A stretch of DNA of 64,000 bases, taken from positions 1-64,000 of the forward strand of contig CAJQHM010000019.1 of NCBI GenBank assembly GCA_905478195.1. Direction: 5' to 3'. Both the position numbers and the translations under genes were made by a program. This DNA is from an uncultured Pseudomonadales bacterium (GTDB taxonomy: Bacteria; Pseudomonadota; Gammaproteobacteria; Pseudomonadales; Pseudohongiellaceae). Below are positions 8,404 through 19,332 of this stretch, one piece after another. Below the pieces are notes generated by a model. That model was not told the origin of the DNA. It saw only the letters and a list, made by a program, of their open reading frames with translations, and searched no databases. Numbering within the stretch: position 1 is the first letter of the stretch; every line of letters begins with the position of its first letter.

Positions 8404-10863
8404 TTAGTTCCTGCTAAATAGAACGTTATACGGGCCGACACCGCCGCGATCTACTACAAGATGTTGGTAAGCAGATTGCGGTCCGGAGGTCCGCACGTAA
8501 CTTGTAGTGCCTGAGGACTTTACGTCGGCACGATAGCGGCCATGCAGATACTGGCTTAGTTCAATCGCCGTTACTTCGCCATTTTCATCTCTATCTGCAT
8601 AGCCTTCCCGAATGGCTTCATCGAAGAATACGGAGAGATATCCCCCGGCCTGAAACTTAAAAGCGACCTGAGAAGTGACGTCTTCTTCGGATGAAAATAG
8701 TCCCATGCGACCCGGCTGGGAAATAATGTCCTTGGAGAAGCCGCCGCTGAAGCAGGAATCCAATACCAACAAAATTTTTTCCGCTTTGCTGCCGTCGAGC
8801 AACGCCGCCAAGTCATCATCGCGCATGGCGCCATCGTAGAGTTCAATCGTTTCATCCAGTCCGTCAGGATCGGAGCTGTTTGGTCCCGCTGCGCGTGGCA
8901 CTCTATTGCCGTGTCCTGAATAGAAAATTACCAAAGTATCGTCAGCGCCTATGTCTGCATTGATGTTGTTCAGTGCAGTCCGAAAATTTGCCCCGGTGGC
9001 ATCTTCATTGAGTAGCGTGTAAGCATTACGCTCATCCATGCCTGCGCCAGCTATGAGTGCGTCCCGAGCACGAATCGCATCTTGATCGGTTAAGTCGAGA
9101 TCGTTACCTTCGCCAGGATAGTCGGCGATCCCGGCAAATATGCCATAAACCTGTGAGCCAAATGCGGCGGAGCTGGCAACTGACTCGGCAGCAACGGGAC
9201 GGATGCTGAGCTGATAATCACCAGTTTCGCCACTCGTATAGGATGACACTAAAATACGATAACGCCCCGATTCTTGTAGAGTGAGTTGTATCTGTGACTG
9301 ATCGGTACTGCCTTGAAAATCATCGTTCTCTAACAATTCCCCAGTGGGTGTCTGGAGACTAAGCACGGTATCAAAATCACTGGCGATAAGGTCGAGAACT
9401 ATCGCCTCGCCGCTATTGCCATTGAAGTAAAAGCTATCTCGAAACTCATCGTTTTCTGCGAGTTGATCGCCGCTACCGAGGTCTCCAGAGACTGAGTCGC
9501 CAATTCGCAGGTTGTTAGTGGCTACTTCCGTTGCGGCACCACGACCTGGGTCATTAATTTCAGCGATGTTGAGTTGGTATTCGCCAGTTTCTCCGCCGGC
9601 AAAAGAGCTAACCACTACTTCGTAGCTGCCCGCCTCGGGCAGAGTGGCTTCGATTCGACTGTTGGAGCCATCTGTATCATCGTTGGTCAATTCTTCCCCG
9701 TTTGGCTGCCTGAGTATCAGGTAAGTATCGAATTCATCAGAGCGTAGGTCGAGCGTTATGGATTGACCAGGCCGACCTTCGAATTCGTAGTTGTCATAGT
9801 ATTCGCCACCGGTGAAAGTGCTATCTTCGTTGATCAATACACCGCTGATCTGCTGGTTTAAAGATTCCAGTGGACTGTCGTCAGTGGATATTTCCAGCGT
9901 ATAACCGCCGCTTTCGCCCTGCGCAAAGCTCGACACTATGACTTCGTAGATTCCTGTCTCCGTTCTAGGAATAGAAACCAGCGAACGGTCGAAACTCGAC
10001 TCGTAGTCATCGTTGCTGAACTCTTCGCCGTTGGGGGCGCGAACAGTAAGGAATGTATCAAACTCGCCCGAACGCAGATCGATTATCGTGGAGTCGCCAC
10101 GATCGGCTATGAAGGTGTAGCTGTCGCTATAACTACCATTGGTTCTCGTATCATCACCGGCGCGCAGACTACCGCGTTCGAAGCGCCCGCCCAGCACGAC
10201 ACTGGAGCCTGCTAGCAGGCGAATTGTATTTGTCTCGAACAGTTCGCGGCAGTCGTCGGCATCATGGAACATGTCCGTATCCAGCAGCAGTGAAGCCATG
10301 CCGCCACCTGCAAATCGTGGGTCATCGCACTGTCCATCGTAGGCCCAGGTGCTGCTGTTGTCACCGAAATCTATGCCATTATTACTTTCGGGAGCACTGC
10401 CGCCAATCAGGCTGATGGAGCCAGATTGAAAGAGTAATCTGCAATCACTGGCGTCAGCCAGTCGATTGCCATCATCGAGAACCGACGCCATGCCGTCACC
10501 CTGGAAGCGAGGATCGTCACACTCTCCATCTTCAGCCCAAGTGCTGCTATCGTCACCAAAGTCAATGCCGTTATTGTCTGGATTGGAATTCCCGTCTAAC
10601 AAGTAGATGGATCCGGCCAAGAAAAGCGTTCTGCAGTCACTCGCATCGTGTAGTTGATCGGCTTCGACGAGAGTAGATGCCATGCCATCTCCACCGAAAC
10701 GTGGGTCATCGCACTCTTGGTCGTTAGCCCAGCTGCTCCCATCATCGCCAAAATCAATCGATGACACATTCGTCTGGGCAAGGCTGTTGGAAGCTAGGCC
10801 TAAAAGTAGCAGCCCGATAGAGATTATTTTAGCGTGATTTAGCACGCTGGCTATTCGTGACAT
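8404..10863 (-). CDS. Secreted caspase-like (C14) protein with three N-terminal Cys/Asp-rich repeats and three PPC-like beta domains
   Basis: Signal peptide; 3x IDFGDDSSxWAxDGECDDPRFxGDGMAS repeats; 3x SFDT-type PPC domains; FYSGHGNR (His) and LLVLDSCFSGGF (Cys) caspase dyad. Confidence 0.85.
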   Translation of the reverse strand: MSRIASVLNHAKIISIGLLLLGLASNSLAQTNVSSIDFGDDGSSWANDQECDDPRFGGDGMASTLVEADQLHDASDCRTLFLAGSIYLLDGNSNPDNNGIDFGDDSSTWAEDGECDDPRFQGDGMASVLDDGNRLADASDCRLLFQSGSISLIGGSAPESNNGIDFGDNSSTWAYDGQCDDPRFAGGGMASLLLDTDMFHDADDCRELFETNTIRLLAGSSVVLGGRFERGSLRAGDDTRTNGSYSDSYTFIADRGDSTIIDLRSGEFDTFLTVRAPNGEEFSNDDYESSFDRSLVSIPRTETGIYEVIVSSFAQGESGGYTLEISTDDSPLESLNQQISGVLINEDSTFTGGEYYDNYEFEGRPGQSITLDLRSDEFDTYLILRQPNGEELTNDDTDGSNSRIEATLPEAGSYEVVVSSFAGGETGEYQLNIAEINDPGRGAATEVATNNLRIGDSVSGDLGSGDQLAENDEFRDSFYFNGNSGEAIVLDLIASDFDTVLSLQTPTGELLENDDFQGSTDQSQIQLTLQESGRYRILVSSYTSGETGDYQLSIRPVAAESVASSAAFGSQVYGIFAGIADYPGEGNDLDLTDQDAIRARDALIAGAGMDERNAYTLLNEDATGANFRTALNNINADIGADDTLVIFYSGHGNRVPRAAGPNSSDPDGLDETIELYDGAMRDDDLAALLDGSKAEKILLVLDSCFSGGFSKDIISQPGRMGLFSSEEDVTSQVAFKFQAGGYLSVFFDEAIREGYADRDENGEVTAIELSQYLHGRYRADVKSSGTTSYVRTSGPQSAYQHLVVDRGGVGPYNVLFSRN
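10204..10758 (-). repeat. Three ~60-aa protein repeats in the caspase-like gene
   Basis: Aligned by eye: IDFGDDGSSWANDQECDDPRFGGDGMAS / IDFGDDSSTWAEDGECDDPRFQGDGMAS / IDFGDNSSTWAYDGQCDDPRFAGGGMAS. Confidence 0.9.
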
Positions 10864-10882
10864 AGTGAATTCCTTTCTAGTC

Positions 10883-13714
10883 TTATTGGCTTAGCGTCCT
10901 CTTAAGATACTGCCCCGTATACGACTTCTTTACCTTAACGATGTCTTCCGGCGTGCCTTCGGCAATGATATTTCCACCACCACTGCCGCCCTCGGGGCCC
11001 AAGTCGACAACCCAGTCAGCAGTCTTCACTACGTCGAGATTGTGTTCGATGACAACGATGGTATTACCATGATCGCGAAGATGGTGCAGTACTTTCAGGA
11101 GTTGCCTAATATCCTGAAAGTGTAAGCCGGTGGTTGGTTCGTCCAGAATGTAGAGAGTCTTGCCCGTATCTCTTTTCGAGAGTTCTCGCGACAGTTTGAC
11201 GCGTTGCGCCTCACCCCCCGATAGAGTGGTCGCCGCCTGTCCTAGACAGATATAGGACAGGCCCACTTCCATCAGTGTCTGCAATTTGCGCGCGATAGCC
11301 GGAACCGGGTCGAAAAACTCTCTAGCGTCTTCGATGGTCATGTTCAGCACTTCATTGATGTTCTTGCCTTTGTACTTAACTTCCAGCGTTTCGCGGTTGT
11401 AGCGCTTGCCACGACAGACATCACAGGAGACGTAAACATCGGGCAGGAAATGCATCTCTACTTTTACTACGCCGTCGCCCTGACAGGCTTCACAGCGCCC
11501 GCCTTTTACGTTGAAACTAAAGCGGCCCGGTTTGTAGCCGCGCGTCCTTGCTTCCTGGGTACCGGCGAAGAGTTCTCTCACCGGAGTGAAAATGCCGGTA
11601 TAGGTTGCGGGATTCGACCGCGGGGTTCGGCCTATCGGGCTCTGGTCTATATCTACCACCTTGTCTAGCTGCTTCAATCCGTCAATTTCTTCATAAGGTG
11701 CAGGGTTTAGGGTGGTAGCCTTATTTAATTTCGTAGCGGTGATAGGGTAGAGGGTGTTGTTAATTAGCGTGGATTTTCCCGATCCGGAAACGCCGGTGAC
11801 GCAGGTGAATAACCCTAAGGGGATTGTTAGGTCTACGTTCTGCAGGTTATTTCCAGTAGCACCCTTTAGGGTAAGCACCTTCTTGTCATTGTAGGGAACG
11901 CGTTTCTTGGGGATATCAATCTTCTCGGTGCCGGCGAGGAATTTTCCAGTAAGCGACTTCTTTGACTTCTTGATATCTTCCAGCGTGCCTTCTGCAACAA
12001 TCTCTCCTCCATGCACGCCGGCGCCCGGGCCTATATCGATTATGTGGTCGGCGCTAGCAATCGCTTCTTCGTCGTGCTCCACGACGATCACCGTGTTGCC
12101 GAGATCGCGCAGATGAAAGAGGGTGTTCAGCAGGCGGCTATTGTCGCGCTGATGCAGGCCGATAGATGGCTCGTCCAGAATATACATTACACCTACCAGG
12201 CCGGCACCAATCTGGCTGGCCAGACGTATACGCTGAGCCTCTCCACCGGAGAGAGTATCTGCACTACGATTCAGCGTGAGGTAATTCAGGCCAACGTCGA
12301 TCAAGAACTTTAGCCGGTCCTGCAGCTCTTTCAGAATCTTCTCAGCGATCTTCGCGCGGGTGCCTGCGAGCTTAAGTTTATTGAAATAGTCTGCCGATTG
12401 CGCAACAGTCATTCCGGTGATTTCGGGTAGGTTCTTTCCCTTTACTAATACAAAGCGCGCATCTCGCTTTAGACGCGTTCCACTGCAACCCGGGCAGGAC
12501 TGGGAACTCAGATACTTGGCCAATTCCTCGCGCACATGGTTGGATTCTGTCTCGCGGTAGCGTCGCTCCATATTGGGCAAGATGCCTTCGAACGGATAGC
12601 TGCGGGTAACGGTATCGCCACGGTCATTAACATAGTGGAAATCGATAACGTCTTTACCGCTGCCTCTGAGGATGAAGTTCTGGTGCTTCTTGGACAATAG
12701 CTTGAAGGGGGTCTCGACGGTGAAGCCGTAGTGATCGGCTAGTGATGTAAGCATCTGGAAATAGTAGATATTGCGTCGGTCCCAGCCGCGAATAGCACCC
12801 TCGGCGAGTGCAAGAGACTCATCGGTAATAATGCGGCTCTCGTCGAAGAATTGTTTTACGCCCAGGCCATCGCAGGTGGTGCATGCGCCGGCAGGGTTAT
12901 TGAAGGAAAACAGCCGTGGCTCTAGTTCCGAAATACTGTGTCCGCACTGGGGGCAGGCGAACAGGGAGGAAAAGACGAGGTCCTCTACCTGCTCTTCGCT
13001 GTCGGTGACGCTGACTATGGCCAGGCCATCCGCCAGTTGAATAGCCGTCTCGAAACTCTCTGCTAAACGTTGCTCCAGGCCAGGCTTGATCTTTAGGCGA
13101 TCGACGACCACATCGATGGAGTGCTTCTTGTTCTTTTCTAACTCAGGTGGGTATTCGATCTCGCAGACCAGGCCATCGACACGGGCGCGAATAAAGCCGC
13201 TGCTGCTTAGCTCACTGAACACATGCAGGTGTTCACCTTTGCGCTCGCGGATGATCGGCGCGAGAACCATGATGCGGCTGTCATTGGGCAGGGCCATGAC
13301 CTTGTCTACCATCTGGCTAACGGTCTGAGCCTCCAGCTTTATATTGTGCTCCGGGCAGTGGGGCTCGCCTACGCGGGCGAAGAGTAGGCGCAGGTAATCG
13401 TAGATCTCGGTAATCGTGCCCACGGTCGAACGTGGATTATGAGACGTAGACTTTTGTTCGATGGAAATCGCCGGTGACAGACCCTCGATATGATCGATGT
13501 CGGGTTTCTCCATCATCGACAGGAACTGACGCGCATAGGTCGAAAGCGACTCGACATAGCGGCGCTGGCCTTCTGCATACAGGGTGTCGAATGCCAGAGA
13601 CGACTTGCCGGAGCCGGACAGTCCGGTGATGACTACGAGCTTGTCGCGGGGGATAGTGAGGCTTATATTTTTTAGATTATGGGTGCGTGCACCCCGTACG
13701 ATAATCGAATCCAT
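10883..13714 (-). CDS. uvrA: Excinuclease ABC subunit A
   Basis: Full-length Uvr[18 protein letters not shown], two Walker A motifs, CxxC zinc motifs, GGEAQR signatures. Confidence 0.98.
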   Translation of the reverse strand: MDSIIVRGARTHNLKNISLTIPRDKLVVITGLSGSGKSSLAFDTLYAEGQRRYVESLSTYARQFLSMMEKPDIDHIEGLSPAISIEQKSTSHNPRSTVGTITEIYDYLRLLFARVGEPHCPEHNIKLEAQTVSQMVDKVMALPNDSRIMVLAPIIRERKGEHLHVFSELSSSGFIRARVDGLVCEIEYPPELEKNKKHSIDVVVDRLKIKPGLEQRLAESFETAIQLADGLAIVSVTDSEEQVEDLVFSSLFACPQCGHSISELEPRLFSFNNPAGACTTCDGLGVKQFFDESRIITDESLALAEGAIRGWDRRNIYYFQMLTSLADHYGFTVETPFKLLSKKHQNFILRGSGKDVIDFHYVNDRGDTVTRSYPFEGILPNMERRYRETESNHVREELAKYLSSQSCPGCSGTRLKRDARFVLVKGKNLPEITGMTVAQSADYFNKLKLAGTRAKIAEKILKELQDRLKFLIDVGLNYLTLNRSADTLSGGEAQRIRLASQIGAGLVGVMYILDEPSIGLHQRDNSRLLNTLFHLRDLGNTVIVVEHDEEAIASADHIIDIGPGAGVHGGEIVAEGTLEDIKKSKKSLTGKFLAGTEKIDIPKKRVPYNDKKVLTLKGATGNNLQNVDLTIPLGLFTCVTGVSGSGKSTLINNTLYPITATKLNKATTLNPAPYEEIDGLKQLDKVVDIDQSPIGRTPRSNPATYTGIFTPVRELFAGTQEARTRGYKPGRFSFNVKGGRCEACQGDGVVKVEMHFLPDVYVSCDVCRGKRYNRETLEVKYKGKNINEVLNMTIEDAREFFDPVPAIARKLQTLMEVGLSYICLGQAATTLSGGEAQRVKLSRELSKRDTGKTLYILDEPTTGLHFQDIRQLLKVLHHLRDHGNTIVVIEHNLDVVKTADWVVDLGPEGGSGGGNIIAEGTPEDIVKVKKSYTGQYLKRTLSQ

Positions 13715-13956
13715 GACTCACTCACTGCGGTTAGCTGAACCGACCATTATCGACAATTACGAAGGCAGGAGTAAAGGACAGCTTGCGGATTAAAGCAATG
13801 AAGTTTATTTGACTGAAAATTTCTAATGAGTGCGAGCTTGATATACACTTATAGCGAAGTGCTGGATCGACTCCAGACTTCATTTAACACGGGTGTGCGA
13901 TAGCGGCATCATAGGCAAAACAACAGGTAAAACAGGTTTCAGTCGGGGAGACAAAA

Positions 13957-14436
13957 GTGGCAAGTCGAGGCGTAAATAAAGTTATTTTGGTTGGAAACGT
14001 GGGTAATGATCCCGAATTCAGGGTTATGCCGAACGGCAACGGTGTCGCGAATGTCTCTCTCGCCACCAGCGAAACCTGGAAAGATAAGAATACCGGCGAT
14101 CAGCAGGAAAAGACCGAATGGCATCGTGTCATCTTCTTTAACCGTCTGGCTGAGATCGTCGAGCAATATGTAAAGAAGGGTACAAAGCTCTATATAGAAG
14201 GGCGCCTCCAGACCCGATCTTGGGAGCAGGATGGTGTTAAGCGCTATACCACGGAAGTCGTAGCCTCTGAGATGCAGATGCTAGATTCGCGCGGTGGTGG
14301 CGGAAACACGGGCGACAATTCCTTCGGCCAGGGGCAAGGCAGCTCAGCACCTGCAGCCCAATCCTCCTCTACGGCAGCAGCTCCGCAGGCCGCTCCAGCT
14401 AATTTTGACAATTTTGACGACGACATACCGTTCTAG
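13957..14436 (+). CDS. ssb: Single-stranded DNA-binding protein (GTG start)
   Basis: [21 protein letters not shown]-fold and acidic C-terminal tip DDDIPF. Confidence 0.97.
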   Translation: MASRGVNKVILVGNVGNDPEFRVMPNGNGVANVSLATSETWKDKNTGDQQEKTEWHRVIFFNRLAEIVEQYVKKGTKLYIEGRLQTRSWEQDGVKRYTTEVVASEMQMLDSRGGGGNTGDNSFGQGQGSSAPAAQSSSTAAAPQAAPANFDNFDDDIPF

Positions 14437-14636
14437 TCGAAACCATTCGTAGTTGGTCTGGTTATTCCCCAGACAGCTCGCCACTTACACGCTATTTTGG
14501 CGGGCTAGTCGAATCGGCACTAAACACGGCGCCGTTATTGGGCTCTAGCCCAGCTTCTGCTTGACTTCACCGATGTTTGATCAGACTCTAGACACTAACT
14601 TATGTAGCTAGCACTCGCGTAACGGAATCCAGTCAA

Positions 14637-15572
14637 GTGAAGTTGTTCTTGGTAGGCGCTAATAGCCCGACAGGTAGAGCCCTGATAGAAATTTTGCGGA
14701 AGAACAAAATTCGCTTCCTTGCGCCCGCAGATAAGAGCTTCGATCCTGTAGATGGCCCCGCGATTGCCAAATTGATTAGCGATTTTGCTCCAACCCAGCT
14801 AGTCAATATGGCCGACTTTATCTCCAGAAATCACAGTGCGCTGAAGCGGGCAGAATCTTCCGAACGACGCTGTGAGCGCATTAACGCCTTGTTACCCGAG
14901 ACACTTGCCGAGATCTGCAACAAGCTCGATATTCCTATGCTACACCTGTCAAATGTCTATGTTTTCGATGGTGAGAAAAAATTGGGTTACAACGAAAATG
15001 ACGAGCCAAACCCCAAGGGTGTCTATGGGCACTACTCGTTAGTTGGTGAGCAGGCCGTCAGAAAGCATCCATCCCATATCATCATTCGCTCTGGCTGGTT
15101 ATTTGGTAAGCACAAGATAGGTTTGATCAAGTCCTGGATTCATTCCATCAAGAAGCACAAGGGTGAGCTCACGGTTTGGCGCCGCAGGTTTAGTCCAACA
15201 TCAACTACGGATATGGCCGCAGCAATATTGGCTGTTACCCGGCAGGTTGATTGCGATGCCAACGTATGGGGGACTTATCACTACAGCGGCCTGGAAATTA
15301 AGAAAGAGATCGAATTTGCCAGACAGGTACTGAAATACGCGGCAAATCACGATGAAGAAATCTATCAGATGTTAGAGAACACCAAAATCAGGGAGAATCT
15401 GCCGCGCCTTCCAGAGTTACCCAATTCGACATTGTCCAGTAAGAAAATGTTCGATACATTCGGGATTAAGCAAAAGTCCTGGCATGGAGATTTGAAGGAC
15501 ACGATCAAGACCCTTTATGTGGGGCGTCTGCGAACTGCGCTGGATGAGGATTCTGAGGCGGACATCAACTAA
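14637..15572 (+). CDS. RmlD-like sugar nucleotide-binding/NAD(P)-dependent reductase family protein (GTG start)
   Basis: FLVGANSPTGRALIE Rossmann start; STDMAAAILAV and WGTYHYSG typical of dTDP-4-dehydrorhamnose reductase-like proteins. Confidence 0.75.
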   Translation: MKLFLVGANSPTGRALIEILRKNKIRFLAPADKSFDPVDGPAIAKLISDFAPTQLVNMADFISRNHSALKRAESSERRCERINALLPETLAEICNKLDIPMLHLSNVYVFDGEKKLGYNENDEPNPKGVYGHYSLVGEQAVRKHPSHIIIRSGWLFGKHKIGLIKSWIHSIKKHKGELTVWRRRFSPTSTTDMAAAILAVTRQVDCDANVWGTYHYSGLEIKKEIEFARQVLKYAANHDEEIYQMLENTKIRENLPRLPELPNSTLSSKKMFDTFGIKQKSWHGDLKDTIKTLYVGRLRTALDEDSEADIN

Positions 15573-15604
15573 TGAATAAATTTAGCATCGGTGGCAACTA
15601 AGAC

Positions 15605-16813
15605 ATGTCACTCACAGCAATAGACACTGCGTTGGATCAAATCTTTGCACAACTTCCTAAGATAACTGAAACGGAAAGTCTGCCTTTGGCGCAGGCTAAG
15701 GGAAGGGTTCTGGCAGAGGATTGTGTCTCAGCGATAGATGTTCCTGGCCACGACAATAGTGCGATGGACGGCTATGCGTTAAGCGCGGCAGATCTCGAGA
15801 CTAGTAGCTCATTAAAAATTGTCCAGAGGATCGCCGCTGGCGAGGTAGGGGGGCAGCTAAAACCGGGTGAGGCAGCGCGTATCTTCACCGGGGCTCCGAT
15901 TCCCCCCGGAGCAGACGCTGTAGTGATGCAGGAAAACTGCACTGTCTGTGGCGATGAATTGACTGTGCTTAAGAAGGTATGCCCAGGTGAAAATTCACGA
16001 AAGGCTGGCGGCGATGTGCAATCTGGTGCGTTGGTTCTTTCTCGTGGCCGTCGCCTAAGACCTCAGGATATCGGCTTGCTTGCTTCGATAGGCCTTGAGA
16101 CCGTCTGCGTTAGGCGCAGGTTAAAAGTTAGTCTGCTCACTACAGGGAACGAGCTGGTGCAGCCTGGCACCGAATTGCAAGCGGGTCAGATCTACAATTC
16201 GAATTACTATACTCTCTATGCCCTATTGCGGGGCTTACAGGTGGAAGTTCTGGCAGGCGGCATCGTAGAGGATGACTTCGAAGGGACGAGACGCGCGTTG
16301 CTGCGGGCGGCGCAACAAAGTGATTGTGTAATTACTACCGGTGGCGTGTCGGTAGGGGAAGAAGATCATGTCAAGGCAGCGATTGAGAAAGAGGGTCTTC
16401 TGCAGCTTTGGAAATTGGCTATTAAACCCGGCAAGCCTCTAGCCTGTGGCAAGATAGCAGGAACCCAATTTTTTGGATTGCCGGGTAATCCGGTCTCCGC
16501 CTTCGTAACCTTTGTGCTCGTAGTCAGGCCAAGCCTGCTTGGCATGTTGGGCTGCAAAGGCAGTATCGCGAATTCGTATAACGTGGCGGCCGGGTTTTCT
16601 GCGCCAGAGTCGGGTCAGCGACAGGAATATCTTCGCTGCCAGTTAGGGCCAGGTGATGACGAAGTGTCTTCGCTGCATCCACTTGGCAATCAGAGTTCCG
16701 GTGTTGCTGCGTCGCTGAGTCAGGCAGATGGTCTGGCCGTGGTTCCTCCCTACACTGCCGTAAGCCATGGGGATATGCTTGAATTCATTCCCTTTTCAGA
16801 ACTTGTAAACTAA
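15605..16813 (+). CDS. moeA: Molybdopterin molybdotransferase
   Basis: DNSAMDGYAL, GAPIPPGADAVVMQE, TTGNELV, TTGGVSVGEEDHV, FFGLPGNPVSAFVTF. Confidence 0.95.
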   Translation: MSLTAIDTALDQIFAQLPKITETESLPLAQAKGRVLAEDCVSAIDVPGHDNSAMDGYALSAADLETSSSLKIVQRIAAGEVGGQLKPGEAARIFTGAPIPPGADAVVMQENCTVCGDELTVLKKVCPGENSRKAGGDVQSGALVLSRGRRLRPQDIGLLASIGLETVCVRRRLKVSLLTTGNELVQPGTELQAGQIYNSNYYTLYALLRGLQVEVLAGGIVEDDFEGTRRALLRAAQQSDCVITTGGVSVGEEDHVKAAIEKEGLLQLWKLAIKPGKPLACGKIAGTQFFGLPGNPVSAFVTFVLVVRPSLLGMLGCKGSIANSYNVAAGFSAPESGQRQEYLRCQLGPGDDEVSSLHPLGNQSSGVAASLSQADGLAVVPPYTAVSHGDMLEFIPFSELVN

Positions 16814-16826
16814 TTCTGAGAAAACT

Positions 16827-17561
16827 ATGTTCCATCGCTCAATTAAATTCTTAAGTCTGTCGCTGCTGGCAACCTTGCTGGTCGGCTGCCAAACGCCGCC
16901 TGCTGAATCGCCGCCCAGGGAAAGTGCATCGGACAGCACCGCACTCGAAATTCGCGTCCTCTCAGAGGCCGAAGTGTATTCCGGTTCGAATAGCGCGGAT
17001 AGTCGTAGCATGATCCCGGATATTCTCTATGAAGCCTTGCAGGCTTTGGGTGAAGATAGACTGCTAACTCCGATCGATGACAATGCCCACAGCCGCTTCA
17101 GGCGGGTGCTGGCAATGGACTCGAAGAATGAGCTCGCATTGCAGGGTCTGCAAGATATCGTAGAGCGCTACCTTGAGTTAGCAGGAGAGTCTATGCGCCG
17201 CGGTATATTCGATGAGGCGAAAACCATGCTCGATAGAGCGCGCTCCGTCGATGCGTCTCATCCTGATATAGCCACCGTCGCCGAGTCGCTACGGCAAGAA
17301 ATGAATTCTAATGATCTTTTCTTCGCGCTCGACTATCCCTTGTATGCGGCTAGGTCAGAGTTTGCTCAAAATCAACTCGCCGATATCGCGAGACAGACGC
17401 GAGAACATGAAGCGTTCTTTCTCATTACCGCGCCTAACGATGATCTGGCCAGATGGATGGTGTCGGTAATGCGCGAGGCGGTTGCCGGCTACCGCTTGCG
17501 CGGCAATATAGAACTCTCCAGTCACTTGGGTGTTCGCCTGCGCCTGCCCAGCGAAAACTAG
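16827..17561 (+). CDS. Lipoprotein with TPR-like region
   Basis: Lipobox LLVGC; helical repeat-like body (RFRRVLAMDSKNELALQGLQDIVERY). Confidence 0.6.
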   Translation: MFHRSIKFLSLSLLATLLVGCQTPPAESPPRESASDSTALEIRVLSEAEVYSGSNSADSRSMIPDILYEALQALGEDRLLTPIDDNAHSRFRRVLAMDSKNELALQGLQDIVERYLELAGESMRRGIFDEAKTMLDRARSVDASHPDIATVAESLRQEMNSNDLFFALDYPLYAARSEFAQNQLADIARQTREHEAFFLITAPNDDLARWMVSVMREAVAGYRLRGNIELSSHLGVRLRLPSEN

Positions 17562-17645
17562 GCACAGCCTTATCTGGGGCTGCAACTCCCCATACCCGAC
17601 AGCACAGAAATACACTAAGTTTGCCGTAGATGCTAAACTGCACCT

Positions 17646-18689
17646 ATGTTCTGGACTTCCTTTAAAACTCGGCTGGCTTCCCTATTCTCCTTTAACTCTG
17701 GAGGCCGTGGGCTAAATAGAGCTCTCGCTACGGGCCTTGGCTTCGTGGTCATCATAGTCATGATACTGGGTTTCTATTGGAGTACCGAACCGGCACCGTT
17801 CTCGGTGCAGCAGGCGGCTAAGGAAAGACTGGCAGAGATTGGCAATGCCAATGTAGTGGGCGGAACCACAACGGTAACGCTAATAAAGGTTGCACAGACA
17901 CTGTTAGAAAAACCTGGCGGCTATCTTAGTAATGATGCTCTGCCGCCGGGCTTCTATCTGGATAATATTCCTAATTGGGAATTTGGCGTCTTGGTGCAAG
18001 TGCGCGATCTGTCCCGGGCCTTCCGCGAAAGCTTTAGCCGTTCGCAGTCTCAATCAACCGAAGACCCTGACCTGATCATCGCCGAGCCAAATTTTCACTT
18101 CAACAATGACAGTTGGTTGTTTCCACCTACTGAGAGTGAATACTCCGAGGCGATCGCCAGTCTCGAATCGTATCTATCCCGAATATCAGACCCTGCCAAT
18201 GCAGAAGCGCAGTTTTATGCGCGCGCGGATAATCTTGTGGATTGGCTACTCGCCGTGGAGTCACGATTGGGAAGCATGTCTCAACGCCTCAGTGCCAGCG
18301 TTAGAGCGCAACGCGTAAACACAGACATGGCAGGTGAACTGGGCGCGGCCCAATCTACACCAGCTCGTGCAGAGGTGTCGCTTAAGACGCCCTGGTTAGA
18401 AATAGACGATATTTTCTACGAAGCTAGGGGGGCGACCTGGGCCCTGATGCATTTCCTGAAAGCCGTGGAAATAGATTTTGAGGATGTACTGAGCGACAAG
18501 AATGCGCAGGCGAGTCTCAGTCAAATTATTCGTGAACTCGAAGCCAGTCAGCGTTCAATATTCTTTCCCATTATCTTGAATGGCTCGGGCTTCGGTGTGT
18601 TTGCGAATCACTCACTTACTATGGCTAATTACATATCCCGCGCCAATGCCGCGATTATCGATTTAAGAAGCCTGCTTTCGCAAGGATAA
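17646..18689 (+). CDS. DUF2333 family protein
   Basis: Single N-terminal TM helix, GGYLSNDALPPGFYLDNIPNWEFGVLVQVRDLSRAFRESFSRSQSQS. Confidence 0.75.
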   Translation: MFWTSFKTRLASLFSFNSGGRGLNRALATGLGFVVIIVMILGFYWSTEPAPFSVQQAAKERLAEIGNANVVGGTTTVTLIKVAQTLLEKPGGYLSNDALPPGFYLDNIPNWEFGVLVQVRDLSRAFRESFSRSQSQSTEDPDLIIAEPNFHFNNDSWLFPPTESEYSEAIASLESYLSRISDPANAEAQFYARADNLVDWLLAVESRLGSMSQRLSASVRAQRVNTDMAGELGAAQSTPARAEVSLKTPWLEIDDIFYEARGATWALMHFLKAVEIDFEDVLSDKNAQASLSQIIRELEASQRSIFFPIILNGSGFGVFANHSLTMANYISRANAAIIDLRSLLSQG

Positions 18690-18752
18690 GATGAGCAGAG
18701 CCATTGAGCTGTGTGCAGTCCACACTCATCGCGAATAGAGAGCCTAAGCAAC

Positions 18753-19292
18753 ATGATTCTTTCGCTGTTAAAAACCTATAGTAGGCTGCTGATTTTCGGC
18801 TTTGGTTTGTTGTTAGGGATTCAGGTGCCCAACTTCGTCGATCAATACAGCAGACGCATCGACGCGCACTATCAGGAAGTCAGCGAGAATATCAGCGGCT
18901 TTCAGTCCACCGCCGACCTTCTTTTCTCGGGTGATCTAGAAGAACTCATTCGTTACTATCGTCAGAGTAACGATGCTGTTTTTGAGAGCGATGCGCAGAG
19001 TATTGGCAATATCGTCGATAGGTACAATCGTATTCGCAATGAGAGGGATGCTCTGTCCGGTAGCGCATTGTCCGCCGCGATCCATGTTGTGCTGTACTCA
19101 GACAAAGAGTTTGTTGATGAAACGCTAGCGCAGTATGGCTATACAGTGCCGCTGAATATGCTCGCCGTTGAATGGGGCCTGGCAATCGCCTTGTTTCTCA
19201 CAATTGCCATGGACCTCGGCCTTTTTGGTTGCGTTAAGTGTGCCGGCCTGATCTCCAGAAAGAGAAAGAAAAACCATCTTGGAAGTCTCTAA
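18753..19292 (+). CDS. DUF2937 family membrane protein
   Basis: MILSLLKTYSRLLIFGFGLLLGIQVPNFVDQY; ATG at 18753 preferred over the upstream ORF start. Confidence 0.65.
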   Translation: MILSLLKTYSRLLIFGFGLLLGIQVPNFVDQYSRRIDAHYQEVSENISGFQSTADLLFSGDLEELIRYYRQSNDAVFESDAQSIGNIVDRYNRIRNERDALSGSALSAAIHVVLYSDKEFVDETLAQYGYTVPLNMLAVEWGLAIALFLTIAMDLGLFGCVKCAGLISRKRKKNHLGSL

Positions 19293-19332
19293 TCTAAACA
19301 TTGCAGCATAAGCTTAATTAGTTTCAACTTTA

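Noticed and set aside
10139-10415. Plus-strand ORFs inside the caspase-like gene
   Set aside because: Antisense to a well-supported coding frame; composition reflects reverse reading of the repeats
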